Translations under genes and position numbers: made by a program
Origin: Apis mellifera
Taxonomy: Eukaryota > Arthropoda > Insecta > Hymenoptera > Apidae
Assembly (NCBI RefSeq): GCF_003254395.2
Contig: NC_037638.1
Coordinates: forward strand, 14,741,086 to 14,805,085
Direction: 5' to 3'
Length of the DNA stretch: 64,000 nt
Shown: positions 11,945 to 26,900 of the stretch, piece after piece
Position numbering within the stretch: the first letter of the stretch is position 1
How the letters are laid out: each line of letters opens with the position of its first letter
The notes under the pieces: model-generated
The model's input: only the letters and a program-made list of their open reading frames with translations
Databases searched by the model: none
Told to the model about the DNA's origin: nothing

Positions 11945-14900
11945 ATGGGTGACTCCTTAGACGGCACCGGGGAACCGTCTCCGGAGACTCAAATTGTTAT
12001 AATTGTATCATATTCAACATTCGCTAATTATTTAAAGAAAGTCGTAACGGTCTTACTACCCGATGAAGATGTGGTTCCACCCGCATTTAATTCTGCTCTC
12101 GAAGATAAAAGCAATCAAGAATATATAAGAAAATTCTTAGGTGATTCTCAAGTATGGGCGCTATACATACAAAGAAGTTCTAGTAAAGGTACGTGAATTG
12201 ATTTATAATGAATAATTAATTAATTATTGTTAAGAATTTAGCACTCTGCTCTTATATGATATCCTCCATTGCAGTATTTCAATACAACGGTACTTGCATC
12301 AAACTGCGATAGAAAATATTCTGATTATTATTGTTGATTATTTGATTCATTTAAACTCTTTATAAATATGACTCATACTTAATATAATCAATATGTGTAA
12401 ATGTCATTATTATGTTCTTTCTTATTAAGTTTATTATATACATAATAGTTTATTATAATATGAATTATATTTTCGGCAGGTATATAATTATATTTTTATA
12501 TTTAATATTAAATTATATTTTCAAATAATAAGTTAAAAAAAATATATAAATGAATTATCATATATTATTTTAATATTCTATATTATATATCTATAAATTA
12601 TAATTGTATTATTATTAAATAATATGTGTAATGTCTAAAAAGAAATTTATTTTTATGATTTTAAATTACATAACTTTTAAAAATATGAAGTTTAAGTTTT
12701 TTAATTAAATTCATTTTTTATTTTTTATAAATATATAATTTATCTATATTTAGATATGATATATAAATATAATACATCTATATATAAAATATTTATATTT
12801 CATAAATATTATATTAATATTTTACAGTATTATATATTTTAAATATTTTATTATATTTTATTTATTATTTTTCAGAAGAAGATAATAATGAAGGAGATGA
12901 AGAAAAAGAAAGTACAGTTTTTTATATATCAAATGAAATACATTTTACTAATCCTAAAATGGCCTCCTTAGTTTTAACAAAACGTGGAGCAGTAATTGAA
13001 GCTGACAAGTCCATTCATTCACAGCTACGTTTAGTTACCTTTTCAGATGGACCACCATATGAAACATTACATGCAATAAGCAAGACTATGGCACCATACT
13101 TTAAAAGTTATGTGAAAGAAACAGGTCGTGCAGACAGAGATGGTGATAAAATGGCACCATCTGTTGAAAAAAAAATAGCAGAACTTGAAATGGGTTTATT
13201 GCATTTACAACAAAATATAGATATTCCTGAGATTTCATTACAAATTCATCCACTTGTAGCACAAGTAATTAAACAATGTACAGAAGAAAATCGTAAACCA
13301 AAAGTTGCTGATTTTGGTGATAAAGTTGAAGATTCAACATTTTTAAATCAACTACAAAATGGTGTTAATAGATGGATAAAAGAAATTCAAAAGGTAGAAA
13401 TATTATAAATGTTAATGAAATATTACAATATTATGTATATTATATTATATATATTATGTATATATATTCATTTTTCATAGGTTACTAAATTAAATCGTGA
13501 TCCAGAATCAGGTACTGCTTTACAAGAAATCTCTTTTTGGTTAAATTTGGAAAGAGCATTGCATCGAATACAAGAAAAACGAGAGAGTATAGAAATTACT
13601 TTAACACTTGATATTCTTAAGCATGGAAAAAGGTTTCATGCAACTGTTAGTTTTGATATAGATACTGGCCTACAACAAGCTTTGGCTACTGTTAATGATT
13701 ATAATCCATTAATGAAAGATTTTCCAATAAATGATTTATTATCAGCTACAGAACTTGAAAGAATAAGAACTAGTGTTCAACAAATATTTATGCATTTACG
13801 AAAAATCAGAAGTACAAAATATCCTGTTCAAAGAGTATTGAGGCTGATAGAAGCTATTTCAAGAGATTTAGGACAGCAACTCTTAAAAGTGTTAGGTACA
13901 AGAAGATTAATGCATATTCCATTTGATGAGTTTGAAAAAGTTATGGAACAATGTTTTGAAGTATTTAATACATGGGATGATGAATATGAGAAATTAACAG
14001 GATTATTAAGAGATATTGTGAAGAAAAAACGTGATGAACATATGAAAATGGTATGGAGAGTTTTACCAGCACATAAAAAATTACAAACTAGAATGGAACA
14101 AATGCGAAATTTCCGTCGACAACATGAACAACTCAGAACAGTAATTGTTCGTGTTCTTAGACCTACTGTTCGTCAAAATAATAATAACGCTGCGATGGAG
14201 AATCCGGATAATGATAATGTAAAAGTTGAATTCGCTTTAGATGCAGCAGATGCAAATGCTATTAGTGAAGTAAATTTGGCATATGAAAATGTAAAAGAAA
14301 TCGATTGTCTTGATATTACTAAAGAAGGCGTTGAATCTTGGAAAGCTGCTGTCCGTAGATATGAAGAACGTATTGAAAGAGTTGAAGCAAGAATTACAGC
14401 ACATCTTCGAGATCAATTAGGTACTGCAAAGAATGCAAATGAAATGTTTAGAATTTTTTCACGTTTTAATGCACTTTTTGTAAGGCCACATATTCGAGGC
14501 GCCATTAGAGAATACCAAACACAGCTAATACAAAGAGTAAAAGATGATATTGAAGCATTACATGAAAAGTTTAAGGTATAAAAATAGCAAATTAAAAGTA
14601 TAAAAGAAAACTGAAACTTTATTTATTAACTTTTATAAATAGTTATATTATTAATTTAGGTTCAATATGCGCAAAGCAAGTGTTGCAGAATGAGTATAGT
14701 TAGAGATTTACCACCTGTTGCTGGCTCTATTATCTGGGTTAAACAAATTGATTATCAGCTTACAATGTATTTAAAACGAGTTGAAGATGTTTTAGGTACA
14801 TATTAACATTTTTTTCATATATTTATACAGATATTAACATTTTTATTTTATAGGAAAAGGATGGGAAACTCATATTGAAGGTCAAAAATTAAAAGCTGAT

Positions 14901-17900
14901 GGAGATAGTTTTCGTATGAAATTATCAACTCAGGAAATTTTTGATGAATGGGCACGTAAAGTGCAACAAAGAAATCTTGGCGTAACTGGAAGAATTTTTA
15001 CAATAGAAAATGTACGGTCACGAACTGGCCGTGGTAATGTGTTAAAGTTGAAAGTGAATTTTCTTCCTGAAATTATTACATTATCGAAGGAAGTAAGAAA
15101 TTTAAAAAATCTTGGTTTTCGTGTACCTTTGCCAATTGTGAATAGAGCACATCAAGCAAATCAATTATATCCCTTTGCCATCAGTTTGATTGAGAGTATT
15201 AGAACCTATGAAAGAACGCTTGAAAAGGTAATTTTTATATTTTTTATTTATTATTACAAAAATATAATTGATATATTCATACATACAATTGATATATTCA
15301 TACACAAGCAATTCAAAATTTTAAAAATACAAATGAAAAAATAGATAAATAGGGAATAGAAGCAGGATTAAAATATACATTAGTAATATTGATATTTTTA
15401 ATTCCTTGGATGTCCAATATTTTTAGCTTACCAATCGGAGTCCCCACTGCCCCGCACTGAAGGTAGTCATATATGATGCTTTCAGGAATTATGCATCTTG
15501 CCTATATTTGCGAATTATTATTGTATGCCTGCTTAGCTCTTGTAGAAACACGTGTATTGCAAGATGTTATGATTTTATTTTAGTAAATTAAATAATTGAA
15601 AAAAATAAAAGTATGAATAGATGAAATATAAGATATGCGGGAATTCTAAAAAATTTGAGCTTTTTCATTTTTAAAATATTAAAATTTACATATCTTTATT
15701 GATTTTAATATATCTAATTTTGTTGGTTTTTTAATATTTTATAAAAATCTCAAATTATATGATTATATTAATAATAATTTGAAAAGTTTGATTGGCCATA
15801 TATACCAAATGTTGCTTGTAATTGATATAGTAATACCTATATTTCTCCTTTTCTGTAATAAGTTGATTATAAATGAAAATTGTTATATAATTTTTTTAGT
15901 ATAAGCTATGAACATGTAAAATTTTTATTTGCCTTCTTGTCTGTATATTATTGAATGATAAATAATAATTTATGTCGTAAAATTGTATTAGTATGATTAA
16001 TAATATGACTTTTTAAAAATTGTATTTCATAATTTATTTTTCTTTATAGATTGAAGATAAAGCCAGTATCATACCTTTGGTTGCTGGAATGCGTAATGAT
16101 GTATTATCACTTATTTCTGAAGTAAGTATTTTATACAATTATATATAAAATTATATTATATTATATTATAAATTTTATCATTTTTATCATAACTATTATT
16201 ATTTTATTTTTTAATAATTCAGGGAATTGCTTTAATTTGGGAAAGTTATAAATTAGATCAATATGTGCAACGTCTTTCTGATGCTGTTGTTTCGTTTCAA
16301 GAAAAAGTAGAAGATCTTGTGGTAGTTGAAGAGCAATTAGATGTTGATGTGCGATCTCTTGAAACATGTCCATATTCAGCAAATACATTTGCTGATATAC
16401 TTTCCAAAATTCAAAAAGCCGTAGACGAATTATCTTTAAAAAATTATTCAAATTTAACTATTTGGGTATCTAGACTTGACGAAGAAGTAGAAAAAAATTT
16501 AGCAGCTAGATTAGAGGCTGGAATAAAAGCTTGGACTGATGCACTAACTGGTCAAAAGAAAGAAGTAGATCTAAGTATGGATACGGATGCACCATCTCAA
16601 CCAACTCATAAACCCGGCGGTGATCCAAAAATTCAAAATCAAATACATGAAGTTCGTATAACAAATCAAACAATGTATTTGTATCCAAGCATTGAAGATG
16701 CGAGATTTCAAATAATGCAACAATTATTTGCATGGCAAGCTATTGTTACTTCTCAAGTTCGACTTCAAAGTTCAAGATATCAAGTAGGTTTAGATAAACC
16801 TGAATCAGGTACTTACAGAAATTTACTAACAAAATTACCTAGTGGAAAACAACCTTTGGAAGCAGCTTATGAAGCAGTTGAATCTAAAATGAAAGATATT
16901 GCCGATTATGTAGATCAATGGTTACGTTACCAAGCACTTTGGGATTTACAACCTGATAATTTATATGGAAAATTGGGAGAAAATATAAATTTATGGATGA
17001 AATGTTTAAATGATATTAAAAAAACTAGAGCTACATTTGATACATCAGATACTAGGCGAGAATTTGGACCTGTTATCATTGATTTTGCAAAAGTACAAAG
17101 TAAAGTATCTTTGAAATATGATTCATGGCACAAAGAAACATTGGGTAAATTTGGAACGCTTCTCGGCAATGAAATGGCAAGTTTCCATGCACAAGTATCA
17201 AAATCTAGAAGTGATTTAGAACAACAATCTATCGAAGCTGCAAGTACTTCAGATGCAGTTGGATTTATAACTTATGTTCAATCTTTGAAACGTAAAATGA
17301 AAGTCTGGGAAAAACAAGTTGATATATATCGTGAAGGTCAAAGAATATTAGAACGTCAAAGATTTCAATTTCCTTCTTCATGGTTGCATGTAGATAATAT
17401 AGAAGGTGAATGGGGTGCATTTAATGAAATAATTAAAAGAAAAGATACAAGTATACAAACACAGGTTGCGTCGTTACAAATGAAAATTGTAGCGGAAGAT
17501 AAGGCAGTTGAAATAAGAACTACTGATTTTCTTAGTGATTGGGAAAGAGGAAAACCAGTTGAAGGTCATTTACGGCCAGATGATGCATTGCAACAATTAC
17601 AATTATTTGAAAGCAAATTTGCTAGATTAAAAGAAGAAAGAGACAATGTGGCAAAAGCTAAAGAAGCTTTAGAATTACAAGAACCAGGAGCAGTATCAAC
17701 TAGTGAAGATAGAATGCAAGTAGTATTTGAAGAACTTCAAGATTTGAGAGGAGTCTGGTCCGAATTATCAAAAATATGGGCACAAATTGATGATACGCGA
17801 GAAAAACCATGGTTATCTGTTCAGCCAAGAAAATTACGTCAACAGTTAGATGCAATGATGGCACAATTAAAAGAATTACCAGCTAGATTAAGACAATATT

Positions 17901-20900
17901 CTTCATATGAATATGTTAAAAAAATGTTACAAAGTTATACTAAAGTTAATATGTTAATTTTTGAGTTAAAATCTGATGCTTTAAAAGAGAGGCATTGGAA
18001 ACAATTGACAAAGCAATTACGAGTAAATTGGGTATTGAGTGAACTTACTCTTGGTCAAGTTTGGGATGTAAATTTACAAAAAAATGAAGGAATAGTAAAA
18101 GATATTATTCTTGTTGCTCAAGGTGAAATGGCATTAGAAGAATTTTTGAAACAAGTTCGAGAATCTTGGCAAACTTATGAATTGGATTTAATAAATTATC
18201 AAAATAAATGTAAACTAATTCGTGGTTGGGATGATCTCTTTAACAAAGTTAAAGAACATATTAATTCTGTAGCTGCTATGAAACTTTCACCTTATTACAA
18301 AGTATTTGAAGAAGAAGCATTGACTTGGGAAGAAAAATTAAATAGAATCAATGCATTATTTGATGTATGGATAGATGTTCAACGTCGTTGGGTATATTTA
18401 GAAGGCATTTTTTCAGGAAGTGCTGATATTAAAACGTTATTGCCTGTTGAAACATCACGTTTTCAAAGTATTAGTTCCGAATTTCTTAGTTTAATGAAAA
18501 AAGTTTCTAAATCTCCAATGGTAATGGACGTTTTAAATATTCCTGGTGTACAAAGAGCACTTGAACGTTTAGCTGATTTACTTGGAAAAATACAAAAAGC
18601 TTTAGGAGAATATCTTGAAAGAGAACGTACATCATTTCCGCGATTTTATTTCGTGGGTGATGAAGATTTATTAGAAATTATTGGTAATAGTAAAAATATT
18701 GCAAGATTACAAAAACATTTTAAAAAAATGTTTGCTGGAGTAGCAGCTATTCTTTTGAATGAAGATAACACTGTCATTACTGGTATTGCTTCTCGTGAAG
18801 GAGAAGAAGTACTTTTCCAAAATCCTGTATCAACTATTGATCATCCAAAAATCAATGAATGGTTGACACTTGTTGAAAAAGAAATGAGAGTTACATTAGC
18901 ATCAAGTCTTGCAAGAGCAGTACAAGATATCAAACAATTCAAAGATGGAAATATTAATCCTCAAGCATTTATGACATGGTGTGATAATTATCAAGCTCAA
19001 ATTATAGTTTTAGCTGCTCAGATTTTGTGGTCAGAAGATGTTGAAGCTGCATTGCATGAATCACAAAATGATCCAAGTAAAAATTCGTTAGAAAGAGTAT
19101 TACTTCAAGTCGAAGGTACATTAAATGTTTTAGCAGATTCTGTTCTTCAAGAACAACCTCCATTAAGACGAAAAAAGTTAGAGCATTTAATTAATGAATT
19201 TGTACATAAACGCACAGTAACTAGAAGATTAATTGCAAATAAAGTTTCTAATCCAAAAGCATTTGAATGGCTATGTGAAATGAGATTTTATTTTGATCCA
19301 AGACAAACCGAAGTTTTGCAACAACTTACGATACATATGGCAAATGCCAAATTTTATTATGGATTTGAATATTTAGGAGTGCAAGATAGATTAGTACAAA
19401 CACCTTTGACAGATAGATGTTATTTAACAATGACTCAAGCTTTAGAAGCTCGTCTTGGAGGTTCTCCATTTGGACCAGCTGGAACAGGAAAAACTGAATC
19501 AGTTAAAGCTCTTGGTCATCAACTTGGAAGATTTGTATTGGTATTTAATTGCGATGAAACATTCGATTTTCAGGTAAATAGATAATAATTATGGAAGCTA
19601 TTTATATATAAATCTATATTTTTTTATATTCTAATAATAATATCTTATTTATTTTATTAGGCCATGGGTCGTATTTTTGTTGGTCTTTGTCAAGTTGGAG
19701 CATGGGGTTGTTTTGATGAATTTAATCGTCTTGAAGAGCGTATGCTTTCAGCTGTTTCTCAACAAGTACAAACTATTCAAGAAGCATTAAAAAGTCAAAT
19801 GGAAGGAAAGAAAGAAGGAACACTTTGTGTAGAATTAGTTGGAAAACAAGTTAAAGTATCTACTGACATGGCTATCTTCATCACAATGAATCCAGGTTAT
19901 GCTGGACGATCAAATCTTCCCGATAATTTAAAGAAACTCTTTAGATCATTAGCTATGACTACCCCAGATAGACAGTTAATTGCTGAAGTTATGCTTTTTA
20001 GTCAAGGATTTAGATCAGCTGAAAAATTAGCATGCAAAATTGTACCATTTTTCAAGTAAGTTTTTTATTATTGATGTTTGTTTATTATTGAAATATACGT
20101 TTCCTTTTTGTTGCTAAATATATGATTTTACTATTAGATTATGTGATGAACAACTTTCTAATCAATCTCATTATGATTTTGGTCTTCGAGCACTTAAATC
20201 TGTACTTATTTCTGCTGGAAATGTTAAACGTGATCGAATTCAAAAAATTAAGGAAGGTATGCAGAATCGTGGTGAAACTAATATTGACGAAGCTTCCATT
20301 GCTGAAAACTTACCAGAACAAGAAATTTTGATACAATCCGTTTGTGAAACAATGGTTCCAAAATTAGTTGCTGAAGATATTCCATTATTATTTAGTTTAC
20401 TTAATGATGTATTCCCAAATGTAAATTATACACGTGCTGAAATGAAAGGTATTTATTATATTAAAAATTATATTTTAATATCTTATATCTTTAGTATTTT
20501 TTATTTACATATTATAATTAAATTTTTACTTTTATGTATTATAAATAAAATATATATATATATATATATATTCATAGGATTAAAAGATCAGATTAGAAAG
20601 GTATGCATGGAAGAATATCTTGTATGTGGCGAAGGCGACGAACAAGGAGGAGCTTGGCAGGAAAAGGTAATATAACATTATAATATTATAACAGATATAA
20701 ATAATCATCTTTGCATTATCGCTTTATATCATGTTATGAATAATAGCGTAAAAAAATAGTACCTTAAAATCACAGAAACTTTATTTTTCCTGAAAATATA
20801 TAAGATACATAATGGTTTCCTAATTCTTAAATTTTTTACCATATGCAACCCCAGGATATGGTCGGTGAGACCTGGGTAGAAAAGGTGAGACAAAAATTAA

Positions 20901-23900
20901 GCTATGAATAATATTGCATGGCCAGTATTTTTTAATCCATAAATAATATCTTATTTCATAAATTCATGATTTCCTGTTTTTATTTTTGATAGTTACTCTT
21001 ATAAAATATTTTATTTAGGTATTGCAACTTTACCAAATTTGTAATTTAAATCATGGTTTAATGATGGTTGGTCCCAGTGGTTCTGGAAAAACAACAGCAT
21101 GGAAAGTATTGTTAAAAGCTTTAGAAAGATTTGAAGGCATAGAAGGAGTAGCCCATGTAATTGATCCTAAAGCTATTAGCAAAGAAACATTGTATGGTGT
21201 ATTAGATCCGAATACACGTGAATGGACAGATGGACTTTTTACACACATTCTTAGAAAAATTATAGATAATGTAAGAGGAGAAATTAATAAACGACAATGG
21301 ATTATATTTGATGGTGATGTTGATCCAGAATGGGTTGAAAACCTAAATTCTGTACTCGACGATAATAAATTACTTACATTACCAAATGGCGAACGTTTAA
21401 GTTTACCTCCAAATGTGAGAGTTATGTTTGAAGTGCAAGATTTAAAATATGCCACATTGGCTACTGTTTCTCGTTGCGGTATGGTTTGGTTTTCTGAAGA
21501 TGTACTTTCTACAGAGATGATATTTGAAAATTACATGTTGCGTTTAAAAAATATACCTCTGGAAGATGGAGAAGAAGATAATCTTGGTAAAAAAGCAACA
21601 GAAAAAGATGATACTATGTCTCCAGCTTTATCAGTGCAAAGAGAAATTGCTAGCATTTTACAAAGTTATTTTGCTCCAGATGGATTGGTAGTAAGATGTT
21701 TGGAATATGCTATGAAACAAGAACACATAATGGATTTTACACGGTTACGAGCATTAAGCTCTTTATTTTCCATGTTAAATCAAGCAGTGCGTAATGTTTT
21801 ACAATATAATCATTCACATACAGATTTTCCTTTACCAAGTGAACAACTGGAACGTTATATGCCAAAATGCTTGGTGTATGCATTATTGTGGAGCTTTGCA
21901 GGTGATGCGAAACTAAAAGTTAGATCTGATTTGGGAGATTTTGCTAGATCTATTACAACTATACCTCTTCCAACACAAAGCAATATCCCTATCATTGATT
22001 TTGAAGTAAGCATTCATGGTGAATGGTTACCTTGGAGTAATAAAGTTCCGCAAATTGAAGTGGAAACACATAAAGTTGCTAGTCCAGATATTGTTGTACC
22101 TACTTTAGACACAGTAAGGCATGAGAGCTTACTTTATACATGGTTAGCAGAACACAAACCAATAGGTAATATATTATATTTATGAAAATAGTTATAAAAC
22201 TTTATGAAATACTTTATGATACACATGAAAGATTACTCAACTTTTATAGTACTTTGTGGACCACCTGGATCTGGTAAAACTATGACACTTTTTTCTGCTT
22301 TACGTGCTTTGCCTGATATGGAAGTTGTTGGATTAAACTTTTCATCTGCTACTACACCTGAATTACTATTAAAAACTTTTGATCATTATTGTGAATATCG
22401 TAAAACACCTAATGGTGTTGTACTTTCACCAGTACAATTGGGTAAATGGCTGGTTCTATTTTGTGACGAAATCAATTTACCTGATATGGATAATTACGGA
22501 ACACAAAGAGTAATTTCGTTTCTCAGACAATTGGTAGAACATAGAGGTTTCTATCGAACTAATGATCAAGCATGGGTTACTTTAGAAAGAATTCAATTTG
22601 TTGGAGCTTGTAATCCTCCAACAGATCCAGGTAGAAAACCTCTTAGTCATAGATTCTTAAGACATGTTCCAGTTATATATGTTGATTATCCAGGAGAAAC
22701 ATCTTTAAAACAAATTTATGGTACATTTACACGAGCTATGCTTAGGTAAGAATAATTAATTTAGTATTAAATGATCATATTAAAATTATGTGAAAAAAAA
22801 ATTTTTAATTCAATTTATAACTTTAGATTAACACCTTCTTTACGAGGATATGCAGAACCTTTAACAAATGCAATGGTAGAATTTTATTTAGCTTCACAAG
22901 AGAGATTTACTCAAGATATGCAACCACATTATGTTTATTCTCCTCGTGAAATGACACGTTGGGTACGAGGAATTTGTGAAGCTATTAGACCTCTTGATAA
23001 TTTGTCAGTTGAAGGTCTAGTACGTTTATGGGCACATGAGGCTCTTCGTTTATTCCAAGACAGATTAGTAGAGGATTCTGAAAGAGCCTGGACAAATAAA
23101 AATATAGATACTGTTGCCATGAAACATTTTATGGGTGTCGATAAAGAGAAAGCATTAACCAGACCTATTCTATATAGTAATTGGTTATCTAAAGATTATG
23201 TGCCAGTCAATAGACAAGAATTACGAGATTATGTTAGAGCAAGATTGAAAGTATTTTATGAAGAAGAATTGGATGTTCCTTTAGTACTTTTTGATGAAGT
23301 TCTTGAACATGTTTTACGGATTGACAGAATTTTCCGTCAACCTCAGGGACATTTATTACTTATTGGTGTTTCTGGAGCTGGTAAAACAACTCTGTCTAGA
23401 TTCGTTGCATGGATGAATGGTTTATCTATTTTTCAAATAAAAGTATGTACTTTTGTTTTGTTATAATTGTATATTTTAAAAAAATTTTACATTAAAAAAA
23501 AATTTCGATTAATTCAATGTTTTTTATATCAAAGGTTCACAATAAATATACTGGTGAAGATTTTGACGAAGATTTGCGTCAAGTTTTAAGAAGATCAGGT
23601 TGTAAAGATGAAAAAATAGCATTTATTCTTGATGAGTCTAATGTTCTGGATTCTGGTTTTCTTGAACGCATGAATACATTGCTCGCAAATGGAGAAGTGC
23701 CTGGTTTATTTGAAGGTGATGAATATACAACTCTTATGACACAATGTAAAGAAGGAGCACAACGTGAAGGTCTTATGTTAGATTCTAACGAAGAACTTTA
23801 TAAATGGTTTACTGGTCAAGTTATGAAAAATTTGCATGTAGTATTTACAATGAATCCCAGCACAGATGGTCTTAAAGACCGAGCTGCAACATCACCTGCA

Positions 23901-26900
23901 TTGTTCAATAGATGTGTATTAAATTGGTTTGGTGATTGGTCAGATAATGCACTCTTCCAAGTTGGTAAAGAATTTACCAGTCGTGTGGATTTGGAAAGAC
24001 CTATGTGGAAATGTCCAGATTTTTTCCCTTCAGTTTGTTCTTTAATTCCATCACAACCTTCTCATAGAGATGCTGTAATAAATGCTTGTGTTTATGTACA
24101 TCAAACATTACACAAAGCAAATGCTAGACTTGCAAAACGAAGTGGTAGAACAATGGCTATCACTCCCCGTCATTATTTAGATTTTATCAATCATTTTGTA
24201 AAATTATATCAAGAAAAAAGAAGCGATTTAGAAGAACAACAGTTACATCTAAATGTTGGTTTAAGTAAGATTGCAGAAACAGTAGAACAAGTGGAAGAAA
24301 TGCAAAAAAGTTTAGCTATCAAATCTCAGGTAATTGAATGAGATTAAATTATATGAAAAGAATATTCTTTGCAATCTTTTTTCACAATAAAAATCTTATA
24401 TATAGGAATTACATGCAAAGAATGAAGCTGCAAATGCAAAATTACGACAAATGGTTAAAGATCAACAGGAAGCAGAGAAGAAAAAAGTACAGAGTCAAGA
24501 AATTCAACAACAATTAGCAATACAAACTGTGGCTATTAATCAAAAGAGAGATGATGTTATGGCTGATTTAGCACAAGTTGAACCAGCTGTCATCGATGCA
24601 CAAAATGGTATGTATTATTTATATTCTAAAATTATTTTAATTATTGTAATGAATATAAATGATTATAATATTTGTGATATATAATTGGAATTGGTGCTTA
24701 TCTGTATTTTGAATACATAAAACATATGACGCGCATTATGCTTAAATATTTGCAATGAGTATAGCTGTCAAGGGGATAAAACGGCAATATCTTGTCGAAA
24801 TTCGATCAATGGCAAATCCTCCAAACATCGTAAAACTAGCTTTAGAATCTATATGCCTATTACTTGAAGAAAATGCTACTGATTGGAAACAAATTCGTGC
24901 TATCATTATGAAGGATAGCTTTATACCAACCATCGTCAACTTCAACACAGAAAACATCACGTAAGAAATGATTCTGGATCTGCTGAACGTTCAATGCTCG
25001 AATGGGAATTTATCAAGGCAGATACTATTCTATAACCGCTTGATATACATGTTACGTCTTTTGGCTGAATACAACTCACCTACGTATAACATACGTTCTT
25101 ATAAGTAAAATAAAATATTTTAAAATATAATTGTTTCGAAATACCACATTTTCATTCATATTATAGATTCAATTCATATTCAATTTTAAATTCAATATAT
25201 GAATTTTTTAATATTTTAGAAATAATTATAAGGACGTGACATGATACGTAAATAATGTGTTGTTGCTGTAAATAAAATATATCGTGTTTTTTTATTTCTA
25301 ACTGTCTATAGGTCATTTAAAACGACGCGCAGCCGGTCAGGGAGCTTTTTTCGCGTAACATCGTTATAACTGTTCTAATTTCTAATTGCACATGCCTGCA
25401 CATTATTTTCTTTGTACTATATGAAATCGTTTCGTTTTTCGTATAGCGGTGAAATCGATAAAGAAACAACATTTAGTCGAAGTTCGGTCCATGGCGAATC
25501 CGCCGGCGATCGTGAAGGTTGCATTGGAGTCTATCTGCTTATTGCTCGGTGAAAATGCCAGTGATTGGAAATCTATCCGCGCTGTCATCATGAGAGACAA
25601 TTTTATCAATACTATTGTCTCTAATTTCAGTACTGAGGATATTACGTAAGCATGCTTTCATTGTTTGTTTTATCCATATAAATGGTTTAATTCTTTAATT
25701 TAGGGATCAGCGAACACGGTTCGTTGATACAAATATATTCTAAAACAACAATTGAATAAATGATTAACGAAAAGAAAAAATGAATTATTTATGAGTGTCA
25801 AAAAAATGTGTAAATACTAATATTCGTTTTATGTATCTACAACTAATCTTTGTGCTTGCTGATCTCAAATTTAAAAAATGTTGAATAAATTTACACAAAG
25901 CACAATTGATACTTAGAGCATGTGAACGACAATTGACAAACTCGTTACTAACCAAAATTATGTATATAATATATAGTATGCTAAAATGTTACTTGAAATT
26001 TAAAAAATAAATTTATTAAATATTGAATTAAAAAATTAAAAGAATTTTTTAAAACATTTGTTTAGTGATGAAGTGAGAGAGAAAATGAAGAATCGTTATT
26101 TAAGTAATCCTGACTATAATTTTGAAAAAGTTAATCGAGCCAGTATGGCTTGTGGACCTCTTGTTAAATGGGCTACTGCACAAGTAAGCATATATGATAT
26201 AAATTTAATTTCTCAAAAAAAAAAAAAAAACTATAATTAAAAATATGTAATTTATAAAATTTTAGATCGAATATGCAGATATGTTAAAACGAGTAGAGCC
26301 TTTAAGAGATGAACTTCATTCATTAGAGCGACAGGCTGAAACAAATAAACAAAAAGGTGAAGAGGTGAAAAATTTGATTGCTCAATTGGAACAAAGTATA
26401 GCTTCATATAAAGAAGAATATGCTCAACTGATATCTCAGGCACAAGCTATCAAAGCTGATTTAGAAAGTGTACAAGCTAAAGTGGATCGTTCTATTGCCT
26501 TACTGAAATCTTTAGTGATTGAAAGAGAACGTTGGGAAGCAACTAGTGAAACATTCAAAAGTCAAATGTCTACTATTATTGGAGATGTACTTTTGTCATC
26601 TGCTTTTCTAGCATATGCTGGATATTTTGATCAACATGTAAATGATTTAATAGTTATAATTATATATATATATATTTTTCTTTATAAAATAATGATACAT
26701 ATGTTTTGATTTCTTTTAGTATCGACAAAATTTGTTCAGTACTTGGTGTCAACATTTACAACATGCAAATCTACAATTCCGGCCAGATATAGCAAGAACG
26801 GAATATCTCTCAAATCCTGATGAACGTTTGAGATGGCAAGCTAATGCTCTACCAACAGATGATCTTTGTACCGAAAATGCTATTATGTTGAAACGATTTA

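Noticed and set aside
15424..15570. Identification of the intron 5 island as a spliceosomal RNA gene
   Set aside because: No match to U1, U2, U4, U5, U6, U11, U12 or atac RNA landmarks that I could recognise; left as an unexplained island.
21051..21455. Minus-strand 134-codon ORF inside dynein
   Set aside because: Antisense shadow of a highly conserved dynein exon; likewise those at 16161, 16506, 16927, 22935, 24742, 25403, 28114 and 29071.
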